Below are positions 7,274 to 16,427 of a stretch of DNA of 64,000 bases, in pieces; the stretch's first letter is position 1, and each line of letters opens with the position of its first letter. The stretch covers positions 744,001 to 808,000 of the forward strand of contig NZ_JAACFS010000001.1 of NCBI RefSeq assembly GCF_029051645.1. Direction: 5' to 3'. Origin of the DNA: Bradyrhizobium sp. CSA112 (GTDB lineage: Bacteria; Pseudomonadota; Alphaproteobacteria; Rhizobiales; Xanthobacteraceae). The notes beneath the pieces were generated by a model. The model did not search any database. It was not told the DNA's origin and was given only the letters and a program-made list of their open reading frames with translations. The translations under genes and the position numbers were made by a program.

Positions 7274-9607
7274 GTGGCAAATATCAATCGACAGATTGCG
7301 CAAGAACTTGGCGTTCGCGAAGAGCAGATCGCAGCGACGGTCGAACTGCTGGACGGCGGCGCTACCGTCCCGTTCGTGGCGCGCTACCGCAAGGAAATCA
7401 CCGGCGGGCTCGACGACACCCAACTGCGCAACCTGGAAGAGCGCCTGACCTATCTGCGCGAGCTCGAAGAGCGCCGGACGGCGATCCTCAATTCGGTCCG
7501 CGAGCAGGGCAAGCTCGACGCCGCGCTGGAAGCGGCGATCATGGCGGCCGACAGCAAGGGGCGCCTGGAAGACATCTATTTGCCGTTCAAGCCGAAGCGC
7601 CGCACCAAGGCCGAGATTGCCAGGGAAGCCGGCCTCGAACCGCTGTCAGAGCTGTTGCTGACGCAGCCGCAGAACGATCCGCAGGTCGTCGCCGCCGGCT
7701 TCGTCGATGCCGAGAAGCAGGTGGCAGACGTCGCCGCCGCGCTCGAGGGCGCGCGGGCGATTCTGGTGGAGCGATTCGCCGAAGACGCCGACCTGATCGG
7801 GAAGCTGCGCGAGGAAATGTGGTCGAACGGGGTGATGGTTTCGACCGTGCGCAAGGGCAAGAAGATCGAAGGCGAGAAGTTCAAGGATTATTTCGACTAC
7901 AACGGCGCCCTCCACAAGCTGCCGTCGCACCGCATTCTCGCGTTGTTTCGGGGCGAGAAGGAAGAAATCCTCGAGCTGCAGATATTGCCCGATGCGCAAG
8001 TCCCGGTCGCCAATGTGCCGAGCGCATATGAATTGAAGATCATGCAGCGCTTTCTCATTTCCGATCAGGGCCGCCCGGGCGACCGCTGGCTGATCGAAAC
8101 CGCGCGCTGGGCGTGGCGCACCAAGATCCAGGTGCATCTCAATATCGACCTGCGGATGCGGCTGTGGACGGCGGCGGAGACCGAGGGCGTGCGGGTGTTC
8201 GCCTCGAATTTGCGCGACCTGCTGCTTGCGGCGCCGGCCGGCGCGCGCGTGACCATGGGGCTCGACCCCGGCTATCGCTCCGGCGTCAAGGTCGCCGTCG
8301 TCGACGCCACCGGCAAAGTGGTGGCGACCACCGCGGTCTATCCGCACGAGCCACAAAGGCAATGGGATGCGGCGCTGGCGACGCTGGGCAAGCTCGCGGT
8401 CGCGCACCGCGTCGATCTCATTGCAATCGGCAACGGCACTGCCTCGCGCGAGACCGACAAGCTCGCAACGGAGCTCGTCAAGCTGCTGCCGGATCTGAAA
8501 ATGTCCAAGATCGTGGTGTCGGAGGCCGGCGCATCGGTCTACTCCGCCTCGGCCTTTGCGTCCGAGGAATTGCCGGAGCTCGACGTCACCTTGCGCGGCG
8601 CGGTCTCGATTGCGCGGCGCCTGCAGGACCCGCTTGCCGAACTCGTCAAGATCGATCCGAAGGCGATCGGTGTCGGGCAGTATCAGCACGATCTCGGCGA
8701 AACCAAGCTGGCGCGCTCGCTCGATGCCGTGGTCGAAGACTGCGTCAACGCCGTCGGCGTCGATGCCAACACAGCGTCCGCGCCGCTGCTGGCGCGGGTG
8801 TCAGGCATCGGCGCGGGACTTGCGCAGAGCATCGTGCAGCATCGCGACGCCAACGGGCCGTTCAAGTCGCGCAAGGCGCTAAAGGAAGTGCCGCGGCTGG
8901 GGCCAAAGGCATTCGAGCAGTGCGCCGGATTCCTGCGCATCAACGGCGGTGAAGACCCGCTCGATTCGTCCGGCGTGCACCCCGAAGCCTATCCGGTGGT
9001 GCGGCGAATTCTCGCCGCGACCAAGAGCGACATCAAGGCGCTGATCGGCAACGCCGATGTCGTGCGCCAGTTGAAGCCACAGGCCTTTGTCGACGAAACG
9101 TTTGGGCTGCCGACGGTGACCGACATCCTGCGCGAGCTGGAAAAGCCCGGCCGCGACCCGCGCCCGGCGTTCAAGGCCGCGGTGTTCAAGGAAGGCGTCG
9201 AGGAGATCAAGGACCTCAAGCGCGGCATGATCCTGGAAGGCACGGTCACCAATGTCGCGGCGTTCGGCGCCTTCGTCGATATCGGCGTGCATCAGGACGG
9301 CCTGGTGCACATCTCGGCGATGTCAAAGACCTTCATCAAGGACCCGCGCGAGGTGGTGAAGCCAGGCGACATCGTCAAGGTCAAGGTGCTGGAGGTCGAA
9401 GTCGCCCGCAAGCGCATCGCACTGACGCTGCGGCTCGACGACGAAGTCGGCGCCAAGGGCCCGAAGTTGTCGGAAAGCAAGATGCCCGAGTATTCCAAGG
9501 CATCGATGACGTCATCCGCGCCGCGCAAGGCGCAGGAGCAAGGCGGCGCGCTCGCCGAAGCCCTGCGGCGTGCCGCTGAGAAGAACGGGCGGGGCAAGGC
9601 GGGGTAG
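7274..9607 (+). CDS. tex: Tex, S1-domain transcription accessory protein
   Basis: 777 residues from the GTG at 7274, chosen because GGAAAGAGG lies five bases upstream and the product then begins [14 protein letters not shown] as Tex proteins do. Order of parts: helical N-terminal region with [17 protein letters not shown]; a YqgF-like RNase H-fold domain starting near [16 protein letters not shown]; helix-hairpin-helix repeats ([16 protein letters not shown]); and a C-terminal S1 RNA-binding domain ([21 protein letters not shown]). Tex binds nucleic acid and acts in transcription and stress tolerance. It is a single gene, followed by repeat J. Confidence 0.96.
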   Translation: MANINRQIAQELGVREEQIAATVELLDGGATVPFVARYRKEITGGLDDTQLRNLEERLTYLRELEERRTAILNSVREQGKLDAALEAAIMAADSKGRLEDIYLPFKPKRRTKAEIAREAGLEPLSELLLTQPQNDPQVVAAGFVDAEKQVADVAAALEGARAILVERFAEDADLIGKLREEMWSNGVMVSTVRKGKKIEGEKFKDYFDYNGALHKLPSHRILALFRGEKEEILELQILPDAQVPVANVPSAYELKIMQRFLISDQGRPGDRWLIETARWAWRTKIQVHLNIDLRMRLWTAAETEGVRVFASNLRDLLLAAPAGARVTMGLDPGYRSGVKVAVVDATGKVVATTAVYPHEPQRQWDAALATLGKLAVAHRVDLIAIGNGTASRETDKLATELVKLLPDLKMSKIVVSEAGASVYSASAFASEELPELDVTLRGAVSIARRLQDPLAELVKIDPKAIGVGQYQHDLGETKLARSLDAVVEDCVNAVGVDANTASAPLLARVSGIGAGLAQSIVQHRDANGPFKSRKALKEVPRLGPKAFEQCAGFLRINGGEDPLDSSGVHPEAYPVVRRILAATKSDIKALIGNADVVRQLKPQAFVDETFGLPTVTDILRELEKPGRDPRPAFKAAVFKEGVEEIKDLKRGMILEGTVTNVAAFGAFVDIGVHQDGLVHISAMSKTFIKDPREVVKPGDIVKVKVLEVEVARKRIALTLRLDDEVGAKGPKLSESKMPEYSKASMTSSAPRKAQEQGGALAEALRRAAEKNGRGKAG

Positions 9608-9618
9608 CCGCCGTCGGT

Positions 9619-9744
9619 GGCTTCATCCTTCGAGACGCATCGCTTCGCGATGCTCCTCAGGATGAGGTCTGAGAGTGGTCGCAGGATGAGATCTAAGACC
9701 CTCATGGTGAGGAGCACGGCAGCGCCGTGCGTCTCGAACCATGC
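9619..9744. repeat. Palindromic intergenic repeat, family J
   Basis: A composite repeat between the converging ends of tex and the glutaminase fusion. It contains gagacgcatcgcttcgcgat and, in the other arm, gagcacggcagcgccgtgcg followed by tctcgaaccatg, with ctcaggatgag/ctcatggtgag pairs. It may serve as a bidirectional transcript end. There is only one copy in this window. Confidence 0.6.
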
Positions 9745-9770
9745 GGCCCGTGACCTCGCCCAAATTCAAT

Positions 9771-11630
9771 CTAGCCTGACGTCAACAGATTCAGCTTGGC
9801 GTTGGCGAGGATCAGGCGATCGGCCAGCAATTGCGCGAGGTTGCGCATGATCCGCTCGCCGGCACGCGGATGCTGCTTTCGAAAACGCTCGAAATCGCGG
9901 AGCGGGATTTCGTAGGCGGTCGCGGCCATGTCGGCGAAGACGTCGGCGGAGCGGCGCGGCTCCAGCAGCGCCATCTCGCCGAACGGCATTCCCGCGGTCA
10001 GCGTCGCCAGCCTGATCCCATCGGGCAGGGTGACGTGCACTACGCCGCTCCTGAGAAAGAACAGCGAAGTGGCTGGTTCGCCGGTGGCGATGATCTTTTC
10101 GCTCGCTTGGTAGCTCTTGATGGCGGCGAGTGAGGCCAGATCGGTCAATTCCTCGTCCGTTAGTCCCGCCAGCAGCGACTGCTCGGAGAGGTCGGTCGCC
10201 TCGAAGAAGTCGATCGCGCCGCCGTAGCGGTACACCACCTGGTCTTCCGCCCATTCGATCGCGGCGTCGAGCAAATAGTAGTTGCGGATGTTGGTGAGGC
10301 CTTCCGTCCAATCCGCGATCATCTTCCAGTCCGGCGACGACCGCCTGATACCGGACAGAATCACGGTGACGTGGTGCGCGGCCAACTCGCGGAATTCCTC
10401 GGCGAGGAGACGGGCGCCGGCCCGGGTCATGGCGGTGACGCGGCGCAGGTCGAAAATTACGAGTTGCGGACGCGGCTTGGCTGCGAGCTGGCGCGAGACG
10501 TAATCGACGTTGGAAAACGACAGCGTCCCCACCAGCTCGATCACGCGGACGTCCTGGTGGTGGGCGGCGAGGATGCTCTGTTCCTGCGCGCGCCTCACCC
10601 GCCGCGACGGGCTGTTGCCGATATTGTAGTCGGCGATGATGCTGTTGCGGGCGTCGTCGCTGCGGTTGAGCATATGCAGGTCGTAATGCGCCGACAGCGC
10701 CTCGCAGACCTTGATGCCGCGCACGCTGTTGCCGTGCTTGTCGAGTCTTGGCGAATAGCTGCCGAGCCCGAGCCGGGCCGGGAGCGCGGCGAGGATGCCG
10801 CCGCCGACGCCGCTTTTGGCGGGGATCCCGATCCGGTAGATCCATTCGCCAGCGTAGTCGTACATGCCGGAACTCGTCATCACTGAAAGCGTGCGCGAGA
10901 TGGCGTAGGCGCTCATCACCTGTTCGCCGGTCACTGGATTGATGCCGCGATTGGCGAGGGTGGCCGCCATTACCGCGATGTCGCGCGCCGTCACCAGGAT
11001 GGCGCATTGCCGGAAATACACCTCCAGCACGGCAGCCACGTTATCCCTGATCACGGCATTGGTGCGCAGGAGATAACCGATTGCCCGGTTGCGGTCGCCG
11101 GTGGTGCTTTCGGAGGCGTAGACGGCATCGTCGACGTCGAGGTCGCGTCCGGCAAACCGGCCCAGCGCCTGCCGGATATATTCGAACGCGGCGTCGCCCT
11201 TCGCCTCATGGATCAGGCCGGAGCAGGCGATCGCGCCGGCATTGACCATGGGGTTGAAGGGATGGTTCTCGGCGTTGAGGCGGATCGAGTTGAAGGGATC
11301 GCCTGACGGCTCGACGCCGATGACACTCTCGACCCGTTCTGCACCCAACGTATCGAGCGCCAGCGCGAAGACGAAGGGTTTTGACATCGATTGGATGGTG
11401 AAGGGGATCTGGGTGTCGCCGACCTCGTAGACATGGCCGTCGAGCGTGGCGAGGCTGATGCCGAAATGGTCAGGGTCGGCCTTGCCGAGCTCGGGGATGT
11501 AATCGGCGACCGCGCCGCTGGTCTCGGGCGCGAATTCTGCGTGACAGGTGTTCAGGAACCGCAGCAAGGGCGGCTTCGAACCGATCCAGGCTGCGGGACC
11601 GGTAGTGAACGGAGGAGGCGATTGTTTCAT
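9771..11630 (-). CDS. glsA: Glutaminase fused to STAS and cyclic-nucleotide-binding domains
   Basis: A 619-residue cytoplasmic protein. Residues 20-325 are a serine-type glutaminase (glutamine to glutamate plus ammonia) with the catalytic SMSK (Ser81, Lys84) and the following MVNAGAIACSGLI block. Residues 355-460 form a STAS domain (VIELVGTLSFSNVD, then VIFDLRRVTAMTRAG). Residues 480-600 form a cNMP-binding domain with the phosphate cassette GEMALLEPRRSADV. Plain glutaminases are about 310 residues, so half of this protein is sensory. It starts 22 bases after the TRAP permease stop. The ribosome-binding site and ATG lie in a perfect hairpin (11612-11639). Confidence 0.93.
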   Translation of the reverse strand: MKQSPPPFTTGPAAWIGSKPPLLRFLNTCHAEFAPETSGAVADYIPELGKADPDHFGISLATLDGHVYEVGDTQIPFTIQSMSKPFVFALALDTLGAERVESVIGVEPSGDPFNSIRLNAENHPFNPMVNAGAIACSGLIHEAKGDAAFEYIRQALGRFAGRDLDVDDAVYASESTTGDRNRAIGYLLRTNAVIRDNVAAVLEVYFRQCAILVTARDIAVMAATLANRGINPVTGEQVMSAYAISRTLSVMTSSGMYDYAGEWIYRIGIPAKSGVGGGILAALPARLGLGSYSPRLDKHGNSVRGIKVCEALSAHYDLHMLNRSDDARNSIIADYNIGNSPSRRVRRAQEQSILAAHHQDVRVIELVGTLSFSNVDYVSRQLAAKPRPQLVIFDLRRVTAMTRAGARLLAEEFRELAAHHVTVILSGIRRSSPDWKMIADWTEGLTNIRNYYLLDAAIEWAEDQVVYRYGGAIDFFEATDLSEQSLLAGLTDEELTDLASLAAIKSYQASEKIIATGEPATSLFFLRSGVVHVTLPDGIRLATLTAGMPFGEMALLEPRRSADVFADMAATAYEIPLRDFERFRKQHPRAGERIMRNLAQLLADRLILANAKLNLLTSG

Positions 11631-11639
11631 CGCCTCCTC
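11612..11639 (-). promoter_or_regulatory. Hairpin hiding the glsA ribosome-binding site and start codon
   Basis: Perfect 11-base arms gaggaggcgat (11612-11622) and atcgcctcctc (11629-11639) flank a six-base loop. Read on the minus strand, the Shine-Dalgarno GAGGAGG and the first bases of the ATG (11630-11628) form the 5' arm and codons 3-6 form the 3' arm. Such a stem should block initiation unless ribosomes arriving from the TRAP gene, or another factor, open it. The fold is seen in the sequence; the regulatory effect is inferred. Confidence 0.6.
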
Positions 11640-11652
11640 TTGTGCAACGCAA

Positions 11653-13725
11653 TCAGGGTGCGTGCAACTGGTTCGCTGCCGGGGCCTGACGCCGGATCAG
11701 CACCAGCGCGAGCAGTGTGGTGGGTACGAGAATGGCGAGACCGAGCATTGTCACCTGCATCTGCGACAGCGGCATGATCCCTCCGCCGGGCGTGGCCACC
11801 ACGAACCCGCCGATGACGAGTAATACGCGCAACGGCCATTCCAGCGTGCCGGTGCCCCGGAGGTCGCCGACAAAGACCTGGTAGCCCTGAATACCACCGC
11901 AGATGAACAGCGTGCCGAAGCCCGCCAGCGCCATTAGTCCGATTCCTTCCAGATACGGGCTTGGTCCCTGCAGCACCAGCGCCGGGTTCAGCACGAAGAA
12001 GAACGGAATGAAGTAAATGATGCTGCCGACCCACATCGATTCCCAGCCGGTCTTCATCGCCGGTGAGCCGGCGATGCCGGCTGCGGCAAAGGAGGCGATG
12101 GCGACCGGCGGCGTGATCGACGACAGCATGCCCCAGTAGAAGATGAACATGTGCACGGCCATACGGTTGAGGCCGAGCTTCTCCAGCGCGGGCGCCACCA
12201 GGATGGCGAGGAAGATGTAGCAGGCCGTCGTCGTCAGTCCGAGCCCGAGAATGAGGCTGGTAAAAGCACACATCACAAGCAGCAGCAACGCATTGTCGCC
12301 GGCGAGCCGCAGCAGGTCGTTGGCGAGACTGGAAACCACGCCAGTCATCGAGAACGCGCCGATCAGGAGGCCGCAGCCGGCGAGGATGCCGACCAGTTCG
12401 ACGAAGGTGCGGCCGTTGACCTCGAGGAACTTGTTGATGGTCCCGAGCGTCCAGCGCGTGTCCTTGGAGAAGAGCTGGTTGAGCACCAGCAGCAGCGCGG
12501 TCGCGTAGAACGGCGCGTGGCTCTCGCGCTTGAAATGCAGCAGCATCACGATCAGTAGCGCGATCACGAAGATGTAGTACCAGCCGGCTTTGACCGTATC
12601 CCAGACTTTCGGCAGCTCGGCGCGTGGAATGCCTTTCAGCCCGTGGCGGGCGGCGTAAGAATCGACCTGCATGAACAGGCCAATGTAATAGAGCGTGGCC
12701 GGAATAACCGCGGCAACGGCGACTTCCGCGTAACTGACGTTGAGGAACTGCGCGATCACGAACGCGGTCGCGCCCATCACCGGCGGCGCCAGCACCGCGC
12801 CGGTCGATGCGCAGGCCTCGATCGCGGCGGCATAGGAAGCACGAAAACCGCTCTTCTTCATGACGGGAATGGTCATGGTGCCGGCGGTCAGCACGTTGGA
12901 GATGATCGACCCCGACATCATGCCGAGCAGGCCGGAGGCAAAGATGCAGACCTTTGCGGCGCCACCGCGGAAGGTACCGCACAGCGCAAAGGCGATGTTG
13001 ATGAAGAATTTTCCTGCGCCCGTCATCATCAGCGCGGTGCCGAAGACGAGAAAGCCGATCACGGTATCGGCGAAGGCCTGGATCGGAATGCCGAGCAGGC
13101 TTTCGCCCGACAGGACGTGATAAGCCGTCGCCTGCTCAAGCGTCGATTCGGTGCCGCGAAACGGCCCCAACCACTTCGCGTCGGCGAACAGGGGGTAGAG
13201 CGTAAACGGTAGCACGCTGAGCAGCAGGCTCCAGCCGCCGGTGCGCCGCAGCGCTTCCATCAGCACCGCCCACATGACGACGCCGGCCACGATGACGTTG
13301 GTTGGCGCGCCACCGAATTCCCAGCCGGCTTCAGCGGCCTTGCGGACGCTGAGCATCAGCATGACGGCGCAGCCGAAGGTGGCGATGAAAAGAACTATGT
13401 CATACCAGGGAATGCGATCGAGCGGCGAGGTCTCGGTCCCTGGAAAGATCAGGAACGTGAACGGCAGCATCAGCGCGATGAGCAGATAGAAATATTCGGT
13501 GTTGAGCTGGGTATAGCCGAGGAAGAAGCGCAACGAGAATTGCTGGTTGATGCACAGGAGGATGGTTGCCGCGGTGGCAACCACGAGCGCCCAGCGCCAC
13601 GCGCCGCGCAAGGTCCGTACGCGCGTGACCTCGGCCTCCTGCATATTGCCCGCGCCAGCATGCGGATCGTCGAACTCGATCCGCTTTGCCGGCGCGACTA
13701 CGCTATCACTCGCAGAAGGTGACAT
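11653..13725 (-). CDS. TRAP transporter permease, fused 4TM/12TM type
   Basis: 690 residues in the inner membrane, combining the small DctQ-like and large DctM-like subunits as is usual for TAXI-type TRAP systems. Many hydrophobic helices are visible, for example FYLLIALMLPFTFLIF and ALLLLVMCAFTSLILGLGL. The DctM signature region runs through LLGMMSGSIISNVLTAGTMTIPVM and ITPPVAIASFAAAGIAG. The ATG at 13725 is preferred over an upstream TTG because GGGGGAAG sits just before it. It lies between the TAXI gene (52-base gap) and glsA (22-base gap), all on one strand. It should drive sodium- or proton-coupled uptake of the ligand caught by the binding protein. Confidence 0.93.
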   Translation of the reverse strand: MSPSASDSVVAPAKRIEFDDPHAGAGNMQEAEVTRVRTLRGAWRWALVVATAATILLCINQQFSLRFFLGYTQLNTEYFYLLIALMLPFTFLIFPGTETSPLDRIPWYDIVLFIATFGCAVMLMLSVRKAAEAGWEFGGAPTNVIVAGVVMWAVLMEALRRTGGWSLLLSVLPFTLYPLFADAKWLGPFRGTESTLEQATAYHVLSGESLLGIPIQAFADTVIGFLVFGTALMMTGAGKFFINIAFALCGTFRGGAAKVCIFASGLLGMMSGSIISNVLTAGTMTIPVMKKSGFRASYAAAIEACASTGAVLAPPVMGATAFVIAQFLNVSYAEVAVAAVIPATLYYIGLFMQVDSYAARHGLKGIPRAELPKVWDTVKAGWYYIFVIALLIVMLLHFKRESHAPFYATALLLVLNQLFSKDTRWTLGTINKFLEVNGRTFVELVGILAGCGLLIGAFSMTGVVSSLANDLLRLAGDNALLLLVMCAFTSLILGLGLTTTACYIFLAILVAPALEKLGLNRMAVHMFIFYWGMLSSITPPVAIASFAAAGIAGSPAMKTGWESMWVGSIIYFIPFFFVLNPALVLQGPSPYLEGIGLMALAGFGTLFICGGIQGYQVFVGDLRGTGTLEWPLRVLLVIGGFVVATPGGGIMPLSQMQVTMLGLAILVPTTLLALVLIRRQAPAANQLHAP

Positions 13726-13777
13726 CACTTCCCCCAAAGATGGTATTCGCCTTCTACCGAGGTCGGAAGAGGCAGTG

Positions 13778-14941
13778 TCACTCGAAGCCGTTCGGCATGT
13801 TGGCCTTTGCCAGCGCTGCTGCGCGTGCCTTCATCCAGCCGTCGAGAAACGCCTTGTCATCCGAAGGCGGGTTGGCCTTGCTATAACCGGCCCATGCTGC
13901 CGCCAGCACTTGCTGGCGCTTCAGCAATTCCTTGTTATGGGCTTCCTGCGCGTCGGTCCACTGGCCGGCTTCCTTCAATGCCTTCGCGGCGCCCGGATGC
14001 ACCGGAACCACCCAGTTCTTGGTCTGCCGGTCGGCCCCGAGGCCAGCGGCTCCCGGAGCGGCATCCTTGTAGGCGTCATAGCCCGTGATCATCGCCTTGG
14101 TGATGGAATAGACCTCGTCGACGGGCAGCGATCCATAGACCATGAAGATCGGGTAGGGGTAGTTGCCAAGCTCGATCGGCTTGTCCTTGGAGATGCCGGC
14201 GCCGCAGGTCGCCATATGGGGGAAGAAGAACGAGCCGACCTTCTTCACGCGCTCCCAGCCGGCCTTGTCGTTGTGGGGTAGCGGCGGCCAGATGATGCCG
14301 CGCGGCGAGGTCTCGAGTTCCTTCGCCGGGCCAGTGATGGTGGTGGCGAAGGCCGCATCGACGTCGTTGTTAATCATGCCCTTCCACATCGCGCCATAGC
14401 TTGAGAACTCGACGGCCTTGACGTCGCTCTGCTTGAGATCGCCGAAAGCCAGGATGGCGAGTGCGTTCTGGTTCAGCGCCGGCGAACCGACGACGAAGCC
14501 GACGCGCTTGCCTTTGAGCTGCTTGATTTCGGTTACGCCGGTATCCTTGGCGACACCGAGCGTGGCGGCGTTGCAGTCGACCGTCGACAGAACGAGTTGC
14601 AGGGGTTGAGGACCCCACTCCTTGGAACCGAATTCGAACACGCCTTCCTGGGCGAAATAGGTGCCGGAGCCCATCGCCGACATGGACGCGCGCTTGGCGC
14701 GCAGCGGCGCCAGCCGCGCCACGTCGTTGCCGGCGGGCAGCACGCGAACGTCGGTGCCGTATTTGTCTTTCATCACTTTGCCGACGGCGACCGCGATGTT
14801 GAATCCGGCGGTGCCGGTGTCGTAGGCGGTGAACGTCATGGTCGGCGGCAGCTTGACGTCCTCGGCGTATGCAGCCGGCGAGGTCAGCAATGCGACGCCT
14901 GCCAAGGCGATTGACGCGAACGCCTTCATCCGATGAATCAT
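13778..14941 (-). CDS. TAXI-family TRAP transporter solute-binding protein
   Basis: A 387-residue periplasmic receptor. The N-terminal signal peptide is MKAFASIALAGVALLTSPAAYA with cleavage before EDV. The mature part starts MTFTAYDTGTAGFNIAVAVGKVM, which is the TAXI ligand-binding opening, and contains KGKRVGFVVGSPALNQNALAIL. The ATG at 14941 has a GAGGGGAAAA ribosome-binding site. It heads a minus-strand operon with the TRAP permease and glutaminase, which suggests a glutamine/glutamate-like ligand. A TAXI protein of Thermus thermophilus is known to bind glutamate or glutamine. The ligand here is inferred only. Confidence 0.92.
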   Translation of the reverse strand: MIHRMKAFASIALAGVALLTSPAAYAEDVKLPPTMTFTAYDTGTAGFNIAVAVGKVMKDKYGTDVRVLPAGNDVARLAPLRAKRASMSAMGSGTYFAQEGVFEFGSKEWGPQPLQLVLSTVDCNAATLGVAKDTGVTEIKQLKGKRVGFVVGSPALNQNALAILAFGDLKQSDVKAVEFSSYGAMWKGMINNDVDAAFATTITGPAKELETSPRGIIWPPLPHNDKAGWERVKKVGSFFFPHMATCGAGISKDKPIELGNYPYPIFMVYGSLPVDEVYSITKAMITGYDAYKDAAPGAAGLGADRQTKNWVVPVHPGAAKALKEAGQWTDAQEAHNKELLKRQQVLAAAWAGYSKANPPSDDKAFLDGWMKARAAALAKANMPNGFE

Positions 14942-15093
14942 TATTTTTCCCCTCAGATTGTTTCGCTATGCGAAATTTTCTCGTTGATCATGTCATCGGC
15001 TGCTTGCGATGGCAACGTTGGGTATACACCAACACCAGAGCTGGACAGATTGTCGCGGAATTTCGCCGCGAGCTAATCTATGCCGTGATCCGG

Positions 15094-15315
15094 TTAAGCT
15101 TCGATGATCGCGACGACCTGTCCTTCGGCGATGACATCGTCGAGTTTGACCAGGATGGCTTTGATTTTTCCCGCCGTCGTCGACATGACCGGAATTTCCA
15201 TCTTCATGGCTTCGACGAAGGCGATCTCGTCGCCATCGTCGACATCTCCGCCAGTTGTGACGGGAAGCGCGCACACGCGGCCGGCGACGTCGGTGACAAT
15301 CTTGATCTCTGGCAT
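15094..15315 (-). CDS. Biotin carboxyl carrier protein subunit
   Basis: A 73-residue biotinyl domain. The biotin acceptor is Lys38 in VEAMKMEIPV, and the sequence has the full flattened barrel of a lipoyl/biotinyl domain with no N-terminal extension. The start is placed at 15315 because GGGGAG lies eight bases upstream; an upstream in-frame TTG would spoil that. Such short carriers normally work with separate carboxylase and carboxyltransferase subunits of acyl-CoA carboxylases. Its promoter faces the IclR gene, beyond which lies a carboxyltransferase, so the two probably form one enzyme. Confidence 0.9.
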   Translation of the reverse strand: MPEIKIVTDVAGRVCALPVTTGGDVDDGDEIAFVEAMKMEIPVMSTTAGKIKAILVKLDDVIAEGQVVAIIEA

Positions 15316-15412
15316 TTCCGTTCTCCCCAAGGACCGTCTGACGGACTGGTTGTCCTGGTGAACGGCTTTTTGTTGTGGCCGCAGATTGCCTGAGGTAGTT
15401 TGTTCTGCAAGT

Positions 15413-15437
15413 GGAATTTTATTCCGCAGGGCGGAAT
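15413..15437. promoter_or_regulatory. Candidate IclR-type operator
   Basis: Two overlapping perfect inverted repeats lie between the divergent biotin-carrier and IclR genes. GGAAT-TTT-ATTCC occupies 15413-15425 and ATTCCGC-AGG-GCGGAAT occupies 15421-15437. IclR-family operators are often palindromes of a GGAA-like half-site, so this may be where the adjacent regulator controls both directions. Confidence 0.5.
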
Positions 15438-15449
15438 GGAGCCATAAAC

Positions 15450-16427
15450 ATGGGAAGACGCTCGGAACGGCTAAGCAAACAGGGAATGCTCGCCAGCGAT
15501 CTGGCCGGCGAGGGTGATGTGATCCAGGTGGTGTCGCGGGCGTTCGACGTCTTGCGCTGCTTCGAGGGTCATGAAGCCAGGCTAGGCAATCTGGAAATTT
15601 CCAGTCGCTGCGGCCTGCCGCGGTCGACGGTATCGCGGCTCACCCACACGCTGACGCGGATGGGCCAGCTCGTCTATCTGCCGCGCGATCAGAAATACCG
15701 CATCGGCCCGAGCGCGGTGGCGATGAGCACCTCGATGATGAAGGGGTTGCAGCTTCGCAACCTGATCCGGCTGCGGCTGCAGGATGTCGCCGACCAATTA
15801 CCGGGCACCGTCGGCTTCGTGATTCCCGACCGCTATCATCTAGTTTATCTCGAATTCGCGCGTGCGGCGAACGCGCTCGGCCTGCATGAAGGCACCGGCA
15901 GCCGCATCTCGATGACCAGCACCGCGGCCGGCTTTGCCTACACCGCAGCGCTCGACACCGACGTCGGTGACGCCCTGATCGCCGAAATGGAGCGTGAGAT
16001 CCCGGGAGATGCGGCGCTGTTGAAGTCGCGCATCGAGGACAACCGCCGCCACCTGCGCGAACACGGCTACGTCGTCGGCTGCGGCACCTGGAGCCCGCAT
16101 ATCAACGGTTGCGCGGTGCCGATCTGGTCGCCGCAATACCAAACCTTCGTGGTTGCGACGATCGGCCTGCTCTCCGCGATGTTTGATGAGAAGCGGCTGC
16201 ACGAGGAAGTAGCGCCGCAGATGCTCGAACTCGGCGTAGCGCTCGGCGGCCTGCTTGAAGGCGCCGAGGGTGACATCTTCGCGAGCCGCATCGAACGAAA
16301 GCCGCTTCCGGTGCCGACCCATAATAACAACAAGATCATCAAGACGGAGGATACGAATGAACTGGAAGCCGGAGCTCGACGAGCTCGCTCGGCGCGAAGC
16401 GTTCGTGCGCGAGATGGGAGGCGTTGA
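15450..16427 (+). CDS. IclR-family transcriptional regulator
   Basis: 325 residues from the ATG at 15450, which follows GGAG; an upstream GTG at 15411 would lie inside the operator-like palindromes. The N-terminal winged helix covers QVVSRAFDVLRCFEGHEARLGNLEISSRCGLPRSTVSRLTHTL. The IclR effector domain follows (PGTVGFVIPDRYHLVYLEFA, TAAGFAYTAAL, NGCAVPIW). The last 24 codons overlap the carboxyltransferase gene and read as a low-complexity Arg-rich tail, probably without function. It is expected to control the divergent carrier-protein gene and the gene downstream. Confidence 0.92.
   Translation: MGRRSERLSKQGMLASDLAGEGDVIQVVSRAFDVLRCFEGHEARLGNLEISSRCGLPRSTVSRLTHTLTRMGQLVYLPRDQKYRIGPSAVAMSTSMMKGLQLRNLIRLRLQDVADQLPGTVGFVIPDRYHLVYLEFARAANALGLHEGTGSRISMTSTAAGFAYTAALDTDVGDALIAEMEREIPGDAALLKSRIEDNRRHLREHGYVVGCGTWSPHINGCAVPIWSPQYQTFVVATIGLLSAMFDEKRLHEEVAPQMLELGVALGGLLEGAEGDIFASRIERKPLPVPTHNNNKIIKTEDTNELEAGARRARSARSVRARDGRR

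Noticed and set aside
16255..16356. Longer N-terminus for the carboxyltransferase
   Set aside because: The upstream in-frame part is the shadow of the IclR gene; ACGGAGG before the ATG at 16357 and the family N-terminus fix the start.
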